In this document: piece by piece, positions 45,148-53,146 of the stretch | How positions within the stretch are numbered: position 1 is the first letter of the stretch | How the letters are laid out: the number at the start of each line of letters is the position of its first letter | NCBI RefSeq assembly: GCF_036323475.1 | Contig: NZ_AP028934.1 | Coordinates: 1,984,001 to 2,048,000, forward strand | Direction of reading: 5' to 3' | Length of the DNA: 64,000 bases | From: Solobacterium moorei | GTDB lineage: Bacteria > Bacillota_I > Bacilli_A > Erysipelotrichales > Erysipelotrichaceae | Notes under the pieces: generated by a model | Database searches by the model: none | The model's input: the letters and a program-made list of their open reading frames with translations, nothing else | Told to the model about the DNA's origin: nothing | Translations under genes and position numbers: made by a program

Positions 45148-45537
45148 CTATGAAGCCAATGCCTTCATGGCTTCTTCAAGGGCTCTCATAGACTGCATAT
45201 AGGACTTGCTATCGATAGGTTTATTACTCTGTCTTGCCTGCCACTCAGCTCGTATCCTTTTATCGCTTGCAGACATATTTTTGATGCGTTCTTTATCCGT
45301 AGTGGATCTAACATCAACCACATGCCCTAATGGCGTATCACCATTCAATCCAGTAAGTAGAGTACAGAACTCTCCCCACTGCATTTCAGGCTCATATCTT
45401 AAACGGATTCCGTATTGCTGAGTAACTGAAGCATCGATTAAATCCCAATCCTCAAACAAGTCATAGTAAGACTCATCGTTATGCTGTGGTGTTACGAAAA
45501 GTCTGCTCCATTTCTTCAAATGACTTATCTGTAACAA
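45148..45537 (-). CDS. Tail assembly chaperone, Gp15-like second part (frameshift product)
   Basis: This frame gives a 129-residue Gp15-like protein (MQWGEFCTLLTGLNGDTPLG, VVDVRSTTDKERI). It overlaps the end of the upstream chaperone by 59 bases and has no ATG or ribosome binding site at its 5' end; the only start is TTG at 45537. Expression by ribosomal frameshifting from the upstream gene, as in gpG/gpGT, is likely. In the overlap the second frame is +1 (equivalently -2) relative to the first, near ACTTTTCGT. Confidence 0.7.
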   Translation of the reverse strand: MLQISHLKKWSRLFVTPQHNDESYYDLFEDWDLIDASVTQQYGIRLRYEPEMQWGEFCTLLTGLNGDTPLGHVVDVRSTTDKERIKNMSASDKRIRAEWQARQSNKPIDSKSYMQSMRALEEAMKALAS

Positions 45538-45805
45538 GAGCCATCATGCCAATAAATAGTGATTGATAAGCTGTAATAGATAACTCCATTGCTTCAATTT
45601 CTTTAAAAGCCTTTTCTCCAAGACCTAACTTAATAGCCTTATCGATTCCATCTACTGAAGCTGCACCCTCACTAAGCAGTGCGTTCATCTTTAGAACTGT
45701 ATTTTTGCGGTCGTCAACTTTATAAGTTTTCCCTTCTGCAACTTGTAAGAACTTAGGCTCATTTACGAGCTTTGCACTAATATCGATAATTTTTCCCATA
45801 TACAT
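45479..45805 (-). CDS. Tail assembly chaperone, first part (gpG-like)
   Basis: This 108-residue protein lies between the tail tube and tape measure genes. It is largely helical (FKEIEAMELSITAYQSLFIG) and fits the position of gpG-type chaperones that bind the tape measure protein. Start is at 45805 or 45799. The last codons contain ACT TTT CGT, where a ribosome could shift into the Gp15-like frame. Confidence 0.7.
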   Translation of the reverse strand: MYMGKIIDISAKLVNEPKFLQVAEGKTYKVDDRKNTVLKMNALLSEGAASVDGIDKAIKLGLGEKAFKEIEAMELSITAYQSLFIGMMALVTDKSFEEMEQTFRNTTA

Positions 45806-45811
45806 TTAAAA

Positions 45812-45832
45812 GGGCAGCCGTCTTGACCGCCC
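45812..45832 (-). terminator. Weak hairpin after the tail tube gene
   Basis: GGGC/GCCC ends flank a short arm on the minus strand followed by TTTT. It may partly limit read-through from the highly expressed tail tube gene. Confidence 0.35.
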
Positions 45833-45853
45833 ATTCCTTTCTATTTTTTGTTT

Positions 45854-46297
45854 TTAAACTGCTGGAGTATAAGTTGGCTTTCCATCAGAGTTAACAGTGA
45901 ACTCTAACGCTCCAACATTTGTTGAGTCTCCGCCTTCTGCAGATGTGACATCCACAATTGCATTGAAAGCTAACTTCGCGCCACTTACCATCGTCCATTC
46001 AAATGGAATCGTAGCTTCCTTGCCTGTCTTGAAAGCAAGAGAAGCAATGTAGTCGTTTCCTTCATCGCCGATGTTTCTCTTACCCTTAAATTCAATCTTC
46101 AAAGACTTGGAAGTCATCAGACCACGCTGCCAACCTTTTGTATCCATTGGATTCCAGTTTTCAATACCATTAGAAAATGATACTGAAAATGACTCCAAAT
46201 CCGCTACATTAACCTTCTTTGGAGTATCTTTTGTGCCAATATCAAACTTGAATTCATTGTTGAATACTGGGAATACACCTGTATATTTTTCAGACAT
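45854..46297 (-). CDS. Major tail tube protein
   Basis: This 147-residue protein has EKYTGVFPVFNNEFKFDIGT and KNIGDEGNDY-like segments (here KRNIGDEGNDYIASLAFKTG) and GALEFTVNSDGKPTYTP at the end. This is typical of phi13-like tail tube proteins of siphophages. ATG 46297 has AAAGGAAA upstream. Confidence 0.82.
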   Translation of the reverse strand: MSEKYTGVFPVFNNEFKFDIGTKDTPKKVNVADLESFSVSFSNGIENWNPMDTKGWQRGLMTSKSLKIEFKGKRNIGDEGNDYIASLAFKTGKEATIPFEWTMVSGAKLAFNAIVDVTSAEGGDSTNVGALEFTVNSDGKPTYTPAV

Positions 46298-46301
46298 ATG
46301 A

Positions 46302-46703
46302 TTATTTCCTTTCGTAATATATTTCAATTTCTATGACTGATTCATAGATTCCTTTATCATCCGTTCCAACGTCTTGTGGTTCTGGGACTAGCATGTTAAT
46401 AAACTGCACTTTCCAATCACCTATAGTTGGATGTTTTGCATTCATGATTGTTTCAAAAAGCGTATTTGCCGCTTCATCGGTTTCCCTGGCATTGTTGTTC
46501 CAGTGAATCAATAGTGATGCGCGTTTAACGTTGTAAGAGGACTTATTACCCAATGCTGTTATTGGACTACCAGAAGTAGACAACTGATAAACACCTATTG
46601 CCTTATCAGGCTTCTGATCCAACTTACCGATATAGTAATGTTCAAATAAATTTAATGTTTTCAACCAGTTTCTAATTTCATAAAGTCTCATTGTACTAGA
46701 CAT
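46302..46703 (-). CDS. Tail terminator-like / minor capsid phage protein
   Basis: This 133-residue protein starts at ATG 46703 with AAGGAG 7 bases upstream. Segments LYEIRNWLKTLNLFEHYYIG and KAIGVYQLSTSGSPITALG, and an ending IYESVIEIEIYYERK, fit the tail terminator-like proteins that precede the tail tube gene. It overlaps the previous gene by 8 bases. Confidence 0.65.
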   Translation of the reverse strand: MSSTMRLYEIRNWLKTLNLFEHYYIGKLDQKPDKAIGVYQLSTSGSPITALGNKSSYNVKRASLLIHWNNNARETDEAANTLFETIMNAKHPTIGDWKVQFINMLVPEPQDVGTDDKGIYESVIEIEIYYERK

Positions 46704-47061
46704 CTGCACACTCCTTAATGAACGCTTCAAAGCGTCGTTTTACCCAGTTAGCGTACTTGCCTTTCGTAGTCCACGGTTCAAACCACTTACCACCTGCGTG
46801 CTCATTGTTTTCTGTACGGAAGTTGTATTCCGGATGGAAGTAAAGCCTACGAGCGTACGGCATGGCTGAAACAACATATGCCTTATTTGGTTCTCTTGTA
46901 TCATCGGGCTTTGTCTCCTCCGACAGTATACCTTTGTGAAACGGTATCACTTGCTTATCATGTACATCTGTACAGATAGCATCAGCAGTCTTATACAACG
47001 CCTGACGTAATCCATCTCGCAATGTAGCAACGTTTCTGTAATGGATTCTAACCTTACCCAA
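46696..47061 (-). CDS. Minor capsid protein (HK97 gp10-like)
   Basis: This 121-residue protein has IHYRNVATLRDGLRQALYKT and VSAMPYARRLYFHPEYNFRT, then GGKWFEPWTTKGKYANWVKR. It matches Minor_capsid_2/gp10-like head-tail joining proteins. It overlaps both neighbours by 8 bases. Confidence 0.72.
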   Translation of the reverse strand: MGKVRIHYRNVATLRDGLRQALYKTADAICTDVHDKQVIPFHKGILSEETKPDDTREPNKAYVVSAMPYARRLYFHPEYNFRTENNEHAGGKWFEPWTTKGKYANWVKRRFEAFIKECADV

Positions 47062-47395
47062 GATCTACCTCACAATAATTCACGCTACCATCAGGGTTGC
47101 GTGCCTTCTTTCCAGAAACGATGGTCCTCTTCTCTCCGAAAATAATCGCCTCACCTGTGCCAATTTCAAGCACGCTAGGGGCTATATCTCCGTTAAATAG
47201 GCAAATACCCGTCAATTGCACAAACGTCTCTTTATCGGTACGTACGCGCTTTGCAGAGCCTTGATAATTACACAAGGCATCCAACTCTAAAGCTTTGATT
47301 GGTGCTCCATCTTCATCGATTCCTTCTTGATGGAAAATCAGATGAATTGGTGTCTTGCAGAACTGTGGCAATACCAAAGATGGCCAACTACCCAT
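47054..47395 (-). CDS. Head-tail joining / minor capsid protein
   Basis: This 113-residue protein starts at ATG 47395 (GAGGG upstream at a long spacing). Segments FCKTPIHLIFHQEGIDEDGA and GEAIIFGEKRTIVSGKKARN fit the small head-closure proteins (Minor_capsid_1 type). The longer frame up to 47464 overlaps the upstream gene and is unlikely. Confidence 0.62.
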   Translation of the reverse strand: MGSWPSLVLPQFCKTPIHLIFHQEGIDEDGAPIKALELDALCNYQGSAKRVRTDKETFVQLTGICLFNGDIAPSVLEIGTGEAIIFGEKRTIVSGKKARNPDGSVNYCEVDLG

Positions 47396-47774
47396 AATAG
47401 CCAAACCCTCTATAGCAAAGCCCTGTCCTAAGTAGTGTTTGATACAGTTCTTCAGGCATTGCAATTCCGCCTTCTACATGTAGATTCCATGATTGGCCAA
47501 ACTGCATTGAAACACCGTTAATTGCATAGCTACTTAAGTATGTTTCCAACATGCTTTCGTTTTGATAAAGAAATTCTGCTTGCCGGCATATCACCTCTTG
47601 TATAGAAGACTTACGAAAAGGGGACAGGCTGTCAAAGCCCATCCCTTCAATTCTTCCTCTACAGATAGCGTTAACTTGCCGCGAAGCAATCGTTAAATAT
47701 CTATCAGCATTATCATCAGTCAAGATAATACCGTTATAGGTGTCCTTGTAATACGCTTTATCGACGTATTGCAT
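47388..47774 (-). CDS. Head-tail connector protein (gp6-like)
   Basis: This 128-residue helical protein begins MQYVDKAYYKDTYNGIILTD, with FRKSSIQEVICRQAEFLYQN in the middle. This is the pattern of gp6-like DNA-packaging or connector proteins placed after the capsid gene. Confidence 0.7.
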   Translation of the reverse strand: MQYVDKAYYKDTYNGIILTDDNADRYLTIASRQVNAICRGRIEGMGFDSLSPFRKSSIQEVICRQAEFLYQNESMLETYLSSYAINGVSMQFGQSWNLHVEGGIAMPEELYQTLLRTGLCYRGFGYYG

Positions 47775-47784
47775 TTACATCACC

Positions 47785-47925
47785 TCATTTCTTGTTGCTT
47801 TTCTTATCTGTTTCTTCGATTTCAGGCTGAATCTCCGGTTTAACAATTGGCTCAATAGGCTCAACTTGTTCAACTGTTTCTAGATCCACTTCTTTTACGA
47901 AGATTTTTCCTACTGTCTCTGCCAT
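47785..47925 (-). CDS. Small acidic phage protein (46 residues)
   Basis: ATG 47925 has AAGAGG about 8 bases upstream and the frame ends just before the connector gene. The product is Glu/Pro/Val-rich (VEQVEPIEPIVKPEIQPEIE) with a Lys-rich tail. Such short proteins are common between capsid and connector genes; function unknown. Confidence 0.6.
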   Translation of the reverse strand: MAETVGKIFVKEVDLETVEQVEPIEPIVKPEIQPEIEETDKKSNKK

Positions 47926-47940
47926 AATCTGTACCTCTTA

Positions 47941-48810
47941 TTAGGCAACGTGGTGGCAATATACACCAGCAAGCTTGTTTTCATACACATCAACTAAGCC
48001 ATACTTGCGGTAGCCAAAGATATAGCCGTCTGCTGTTTGGTTTTGATCAGGTGTAACAATCTTAGGAGCGACGTGCTTGTTGTACTTTAAGATTGCAGAC
48101 TTTTCAACAATCATGAAGTTGATTTCCTTACCGGCTGTGTTCTTTCTGAAACCACCAGCTTCTTCGCCGCTTGTCTTACCATCAAGTAAATCAATTGTTG
48201 TATAGAAACGAGCTTGTGGAACTTCTACAACCTTTGAGAACTTGTTTAGAACAGCCTTAGACTTTGTTGTGTCTAGATCATCAATCAAGCCCTTTAATGT
48301 AGGAGTGATGTAAAGGATACGACTTTCTGTTGGAACCTGGTCTTCATCCATCTTTGTAGAGGCTGCACGTAGCGCCTTAACTACAGCTTCACCAGTAGCT
48401 AATGCACCAGTTGCACTTGAAACGCCTGTCTTACCTGCTAACTTGGCAAAAGTAAATGCATCTCCTTCAGGAGCTACCTTTGTGCGTGTGAACTCTCCCA
48501 TAATCTTTGGAGCAATCACATTCATTGTTTCTTCTTCATCCATGTTGTCTACATTGAATGCACGACCACGCTCATAGTTGAACTTAACAGTTTCATACTT
48601 GAACTTAACATTGCCCTTTGTATAGCCTTCGTTACGGTCATATTTTCCTAAACCATCCATCTCTAACTTAGGAACAACGATTTCATTCGCATTTGCTCCT
48701 TCTTTAGCTAGTTCTGGATCAGATTCTAGATCGGCTGTTAATGATGCGAGTGCATAAACCTGATCTAAGAGTGGTACATACTTCTTTGCATATTCGATTG
48801 TATTTGGCAT
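47941..48810 (-). CDS. Major capsid protein
   Basis: This 289-residue protein starts MPNTIEYAKKYVPLLDQVYA and has the HK97-like pattern of N4-gp56/phi-type capsids: EIVVPKLEMDGLGKYDRNEG, NYERGRAFNVDNMDEEE (here FNYERGRAFNVDNMD) and ILYITPTLKGLIDDL. It is the shell protein and follows a scaffold gene. Confidence 0.88.
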   Translation of the reverse strand: MPNTIEYAKKYVPLLDQVYALASLTADLESDPELAKEGANANEIVVPKLEMDGLGKYDRNEGYTKGNVKFKYETVKFNYERGRAFNVDNMDEEETMNVIAPKIMGEFTRTKVAPEGDAFTFAKLAGKTGVSSATGALATGEAVVKALRAASTKMDEDQVPTESRILYITPTLKGLIDDLDTTKSKAVLNKFSKVVEVPQARFYTTIDLLDGKTSGEEAGGFRKNTAGKEINFMIVEKSAILKYNKHVAPKIVTPDQNQTADGYIFGYRKYGLVDVYENKLAGVYCHHVA

Positions 48811-48822
48811 TTAATATTCCTC

Positions 48823-49461
48823 CTATTTTTTAACACCAAAATTTTTGGCAAGGACATCGTCTAATGATGCCTTTGAGTTGGAGCCATCTGCTCCGATTTT
48901 TGTGAAACCTTGTGTTGTCGTTCCTGCCTGCGCTTTGAAATCAGGGAATGCCTTTACAACTTCTTCGATAGCAGATTTAACGCTGTCTTCAACAATTTCC
49001 CCTTTATCGTTTAACAACTTGGAACGATCAATAAGCTTTGCTAAGAAAGGTAATTTTTCAGCACTAACGCCTTCAGCAAGTTCTGAAATCTTCTTATCGA
49101 TTTCGATGTTTTGAATCTGCAGCTTTAATCGCTGATTTTCTGCAAGCATGTCTGCTTGTTCTTTTTCTTTAGATTGCTTGTCAGCTTCTTTCTTATCCTT
49201 GAACTCTTTGATTGCCTTATCCATTTCATCAGCAGATACACCCTGCTCCTTTAGATACCCTTTCAGGGCAGCATATTGAGCTTGTGATCCACGCTTATCT
49301 AAAACATCAGCAATCTTGTCGTAGTCGATAGAAACGCTTGAATTTGCTCCTTGCGCGCTAGGTGAAGCACCGTTGTTGTCATTTCCATCTCCTGTGTTTG
49401 GTTGTGCTCCATTATCAGCAAAAAACTGAATGTGAAGCGGATACTTTAATACTTCTTTCAT
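48823..49461 (-). CDS. Capsid scaffolding protein
   Basis: This 212-residue protein begins with HIQFFADNGAQPNTGDGNDN, the QFFA-type start of DUF4355/GP20 phage scaffolds. A coiled coil follows (KEADKQSKEKEQADMLAENQ) and a helical C-terminus (DDVLAKNFGVKK). AGGAGG lies 4-6 bases before the ATG. It directs assembly of the capsid encoded next. Confidence 0.83.
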   Translation of the reverse strand: MKEVLKYPLHIQFFADNGAQPNTGDGNDNNGASPSAQGANSSVSIDYDKIADVLDKRGSQAQYAALKGYLKEQGVSADEMDKAIKEFKDKKEADKQSKEKEQADMLAENQRLKLQIQNIEIDKKISELAEGVSAEKLPFLAKLIDRSKLLNDKGEIVEDSVKSAIEEVVKAFPDFKAQAGTTTQGFTKIGADGSNSKASLDDVLAKNFGVKK

Positions 49462-49546
49462 AGTTCCTCCTGTTTTTTGGGTGTCTCCCTTAAATCAAAC
49501 ACGCACAGTTTTTAAGGCATATCGTGATTGGCCATAAGAAAAGCCA

Positions 49547-49729
49547 CTACTCTTCTGCAGTGACTTCTGTTTCTTCGATGATTTCTTTACCTTCACTTAC
49601 AATTTCTGCTACTCCGAACATCGTAAGAAGCTCGGCACGTTCTTGAGAACATTCAAATTGATCATCAACATTCATCAACTTATCTTGTTCTCTATCGAAA
49701 TAATTCTGTGTGACTTTTACTTGCACCAT
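49547..49729 (-). CDS. Small phage protein (60 residues)
   Basis: ATG 49729 is preceded by AAGGAG and AGGGAA. The product (VQVKVTQNYFDREQDKLMNV, then FECSQERAELLTMFGVAEIV) resembles short phage proteins found near the scaffold gene. Function unknown. Confidence 0.6.
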   Translation of the reverse strand: MVQVKVTQNYFDREQDKLMNVDDQFECSQERAELLTMFGVAEIVSEGKEIIEETEVTAEE

Positions 49730-49804
49730 TTCCCTTTCTCCTTTCATGCATGAAAAAAGCACCCTATTCTAGGATGCTTGATAAACAAACGATTTAGCCG
49801 ACTA

Positions 49805-50017
49805 TCAGAAAAAATAATCTTTGCTAGTGTATAAGCCCTCTTCGTGTCTTCTCTTTGTTTCTTCAATTAATTTAGGATAAAGTTCCAAAACCTTATCCTT
49901 AATTTCCTTAGGACAATTTTTTGTAAAATGAATATGATATCCAGGCTCTTCTCTTATCGGGAAAACAAACATATATTCTCTAGCAAAGTCTAATTCATGC
50001 CCATATGTTTCACTCAT
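49805..50017 (-). CDS. Small protein overlapping the minor head gene (candidate immunity protein)
   Basis: This 70-residue protein has no recognised family (LDFAREYMFVFPIREEPGYH, then CPKEIKDKVLELYPKLIEET). Its ATG overlaps the stop of the minor head gene by 3 bases and GGAGTGG precedes it, so expression is coupled. Downstream of a minor head protein with an enzymatic C-terminal domain, this is where immunity proteins of MuF-type toxins are found. That role is inference. Confidence 0.55.
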   Translation of the reverse strand: MSETYGHELDFAREYMFVFPIREEPGYHIHFTKNCPKEIKDKVLELYPKLIEETKRRHEEGLYTSKDYFF

Positions 50018-50964
50018 TTTAGCCACTCCTTTACAAACCAATCATACACCTTTTTGGAGGTTTCGCTATATTTTCCGCCAAAATATTGAGTTAATGCCTC
50101 TGATATCAATTCTCCAACATCTGTTGCCCGTAGACTAATATCATTTTTTACTTCTTCCATTATTTCATCAAATGATAGGTTATTACTAAAACAGTTTTCA
50201 AACATCGATATAAATAATCGTCGTTTTTCTTGATTAACGTCTGCTACTGTATGCTTTTCTAGCACCATTCCATCTAATAAACCTAGATTTTTCATGGCCA
50301 GTTGGTTTATCAAATCATGAGCTCTTTCATGAAGGCTATTTGCAAGTGCTGGATTTCCTATATCTACATTTGTTTCTCCAGGAGGCGTAGCTGCATTAAC
50401 TATTCTCCTTCTAATTACATATCTATTGAATCCAAATTTATCAAACATAGAAGTATAGCTTTCGCTACCAGCGATTAATTCAGCAGGGTCGTATCCCTTA
50501 AAAATAATTGAATACTTTCTAACAACTTCATTATCAGCAAGTTTTATTTCATAATCTGTAGTAGAAGAAGACTGTTCTGCTTGTTTTACATACTTCTCAT
50601 CAAGCCCTATTAAGCGTTGTTCTTTATCCGCATGTTCTCTAATTTTATCTTCGCTTAAAGAACCGACCTGCAATCTTCTTTCACGCTGAATCTGATGCTG
50701 CAGATAGTGATGTTCTTGTGAGCCGGGTGGATTTTCATATGTCGGCTGTCTTGGATCACCATCATCATCGTTATCCATACCAGGATAATAAGTGCTTAAG
50801 TGATGCTTGCAGTTTGGATGGAATAAACCACCGGATATAGCCGTGCTCAACAAAGGTAAGTTAAGTTCTTCAGCTTCTTCAGGTGTTCCTCCACTATACA
50901 CATCATCAACATATACACGTCCCTGCCATGGTTGACATGTTTTAGAACACATGCCATGTGGAGA
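50014..50964 (-). pseudogene. Phage minor head (MuF/min_cap2-like) protein with zincin-like C-terminal domain, 5'-truncated
   Basis: The frame is open to 50964, then meets a stop in foreign sequence, so the N-terminal part is missing. The start of the remaining part (HGMCSKTCQPWQGRVYVDDV, GLFHPNCKHHLSTYYPG) is the conserved end of phage minor capsid protein 2. After a linker, the C-terminal 190 residues form a separate domain. It has HERAH (an HExxH zinc motif) in SLHERAHDLINQ and a later ELISEALTQYFGG whose Glu could be the third ligand. This is the arrangement of MuF-type polymorphic toxins. An ATG at 50952 could start a shortened product. Confidence 0.7.
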
Positions 50965-50992
50965 CTATAGCGTTGATACAAAGAGTGAAATC

Positions 50993-51151
50993 GTGAAAAT
51001 CCTGCATTTTAAGCAGTTTTACAAGCATTATGTCTTTAATGAAGATGGCGATGGAGGACGAAAAAAAGTCCTAAAAAATTATATTGATGTGAATGTTTGT
51101 ATTGATATGGTGTGTGGAGATACAAGGAATGGATTGGAAAGTGAGGAATAA
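50993..51151 (+). CDS. Short hypothetical ICE protein, possibly truncated
   Basis: This frame gives about 52 residues from GTG 50993 (VKILHFKQFYKHYVFNEDGD, ending DTRNGLESEE). The frame continues upstream into phage sequence, where it is unlikely to be coding, so the gene may have lost its 5' end at the junction. It ends 3 bases before the next ATG. Function unknown. Confidence 0.4.
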   Translation: MKILHFKQFYKHYVFNEDGDGGRKKVLKNYIDVNVCIDMVCGDTRNGLESEE

Positions 51152-51154
51152 GAA

Positions 51155-51439
51155 ATGATTAGGTGGATAATAAAAATAATATTGTTTCCAATCAGCTTGC
51201 TGCTTAGTATTCTCACTGCATTTCTAACATTCCTGCTCAGCATAGGAACAGCATTGTTATACTTGCTGATGATGTTTTGTATATTTGGAGCAATAGCATC
51301 TTTTTTGCAAAAAGAAGTTACCATTGGAATCGAAGCATTGATTATTGGATTTTTAGTTAGTCCATACGGAATACCGATGGTTGGAGCAGCAGTTATAGCA
51401 TTCCTTCAAGGAATCAATGAAGCAATAAAATCAATCTAA
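51155..51439 (+). CDS. Small ICE membrane protein
   Basis: This 94-residue hydrophobic protein has about three helices (IIKIILFPISLLLSILTAFL, IGTALLYLLMMFCIFGAIAS, IPMVGAAVIAFLQGINEA). Proteins of this type precede the replication initiator in CTn-like elements (CD1845-like). Function unknown. Confidence 0.6.
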   Translation: MIRWIIKIILFPISLLLSILTAFLTFLLSIGTALLYLLMMFCIFGAIASFLQKEVTIGIEALIIGFLVSPYGIPMVGAAVIAFLQGINEAIKSI

Positions 51440-51527
51440 AAAAATTCATAAAAATGGTTACCAAAGACGATAGAGTAAAAACTATCGTCTTTTTCTTTGC
51501 CAATTTTTAAGGAAGGGAGGTGAAGTG

Positions 51528-52298
51528 ATGGACTTTGACTATTTCTATAACAGAGAAGCGGAAAGATTTAACTTTTTAAAAGTGCCTGAAATATTGGTAG
51601 ACGGAGAAGAATTTAAGGGACTGTCTGCTGAAGCCATTATCCTATACTCCATGCTTTTGAAACGCACAGGAATGTCCTTTAAGAATAACTGGGTGGACAA
51701 GGAAGGTAGAGTATTTATCTATTTTACTGTTGAAGAAATTATGAGAAGAAGAAATATCTCAAAGCCGACAGCTATAAAAACATTGGACGAGTTAGACAGC
51801 AAAAAAGGAATAGGACTGATTGAAAGAGTAAGGCTTGGACTTGGTAAGCCGAATGTCATTTATGTCAAAGACTTTATGAGCATAATAGCGGTAAAAGAAA
51901 ATGACTTTCAGAAGTCAAAAAACTTAACTTCAGAAGTAAGAGATTTTAACCTCAGAAGTAAAGAAAATGAACTTCAGGAAGTTCAAAATGTTGACTCTAA
52001 CTATATAGAGAATAATAAGAGTAAGTATAGTAAGAGAGAATATAGTTTTGGGAAAAGCGGACTTGGAACATTTCAAAATGTCTTTTTAAAGGACGAAGAC
52101 ATAGGAGAATTACAAATAAAAATGGCAGGAGAGCTTGATAACTACATTGAAAGACTATCAACCTATCTTCAAAGTACCGGAAAGACATATAAAGACCATA
52201 AAGCAACAATCCTTTCTTGGTTTTATAAAGATCAGGGAAGTAAGAAAACATCCAATATCCCTACATGGGAGGAATATAACAAAGGAGTACATTTATGA
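51528..52298 (+). CDS. Replication initiator protein (RepA N-terminal domain)
   Basis: This 256-residue protein has the RepA_N pattern: FYNREAERFNFLKVPEILVD, LSAEAIILYSMLLKRTGMSF, then VFIYFTVEEIMRRRNISKPT and a winged-helix. GGGAGGTG precedes the ATG at 51528 (a GTG lies one codon upstream). The element probably replicates autonomously as a circle during transfer. It overlaps the DnaC-like gene by 4 bases. Confidence 0.85.
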   Translation: MDFDYFYNREAERFNFLKVPEILVDGEEFKGLSAEAIILYSMLLKRTGMSFKNNWVDKEGRVFIYFTVEEIMRRRNISKPTAIKTLDELDSKKGIGLIERVRLGLGKPNVIYVKDFMSIIAVKENDFQKSKNLTSEVRDFNLRSKENELQEVQNVDSNYIENNKSKYSKREYSFGKSGLGTFQNVFLKDEDIGELQIKMAGELDNYIERLSTYLQSTGKTYKDHKATILSWFYKDQGSKKTSNIPTWEEYNKGVHL

Positions 52299-53146
52299 TT
52301 AAAGAATTAGAAAAAGTGATGATAGAAGATGTGGAATATAGCTTTGATCCTGAAAAAGAATACATCAAAGACGGACACGCCTACTGTAAAGTGTGCCATG
52401 AAAGAAAAGATGGAAAAGCATTAGAATTTTTCGGAAAGCAGATGATATTTAAGACAGCTTGTAAATGCGATAGAGATAGGGAAGCGAAAGAAAAAGAAAG
52501 ACAAAAGCAGCTTGAAATCGAGAGATTAAAAAGTATCTGCTTCACATCCATGATTCAATGGGCATATACCTTTGAAAACTATCAGGGAAAAGAAAATCAG
52601 AGTCTTATCATCGCAAAGAATTTTGTAAAAGACTATGAGCTGATGAGAAAAGAAAATATCGGACTCCTGTTCTATGGTTCGGTTGGTAGCGGAAAGACCT
52701 ATCTTGCCTGCTCTATTGCCAATGCACTGATTGAACAATATCAGATAAACGTCAAGATTAGAAACTTTGCTCAGATAATTAACGAACTGCAAAAAGGCGG
52801 ATTTGACCTTGATAAAAACGCATATATCGAGTCCCTTGTAAACACTTCCATTCTCATCTTAGATGATTTAGGAATTGAAAGAGATACAAGCTATGCCAAA
52901 GAGCAGGTATATAACATTGTGAATAACAGGTACTTAAAGCATAAGCCAACAATCTTTACCACAAATCTTTCATACAGCCAAATTGAAAACTGTACGGAGA
53001 GTGTGGAATACCAAAGAATTTACTCAAGAATTATTGAGATGTGTATTCCTGTGATGGTGCTTGGAGAAGATTACAGAAAAGTTATTCAGGAAGAAAAATT
53101 AAAGAGGAATAAAGAAAGATTACTGACTGGAGGTGAGAGAACTTGA
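52295..53146 (+). CDS. DnaC/IstB-like ATP-binding protein
   Basis: This 283-residue AAA+ protein has a Cys-containing N-terminal zinc-finger-like part (CKVCHERKDGKALE ... TACKCD). Walker A is GSVGSGKTYLACSI, Walker B is ILILDDLGIERDT, and a sensor 1 follows in TIFTTNLSYSQI. It probably loads the replicative helicase at the ICE origin with the RepA-like protein. It overlaps the neighbouring genes by 4 bases on both sides. Confidence 0.88.
   Translation: MIKELEKVMIEDVEYSFDPEKEYIKDGHAYCKVCHERKDGKALEFFGKQMIFKTACKCDRDREAKEKERQKQLEIERLKSICFTSMIQWAYTFENYQGKENQSLIIAKNFVKDYELMRKENIGLLFYGSVGSGKTYLACSIANALIEQYQINVKIRNFAQIINELQKGGFDLDKNAYIESLVNTSILILDDLGIERDTSYAKEQVYNIVNNRYLKHKPTIFTTNLSYSQIENCTESVEYQRIYSRIIEMCIPVMVLGEDYRKVIQEEKLKRNKERLLTGGERT

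Larger units (their letters stand above)
33750..50964 (-). mobile_element. Partial siphovirus-type prophage (late genes, minus strand)
   Basis: A continuous minus-strand block holds head, connector, tail, tail-tip, lysin and holin genes in standard siphovirus order, next to tRNA-Arg. No integrase, repressor, replication gene, terminase or portal is present. The block stops inside the minor head gene at about 50,964, where an ICE begins. The missing half may lie beyond the ICE, outside the window, or be lost. Confidence 0.88.

Noticed and set aside
50951-50992. ATG 50951 as start of the first ICE gene
   Set aside because: It lies within phage minor head coding sequence on the other strand, so the frame there is accidental.
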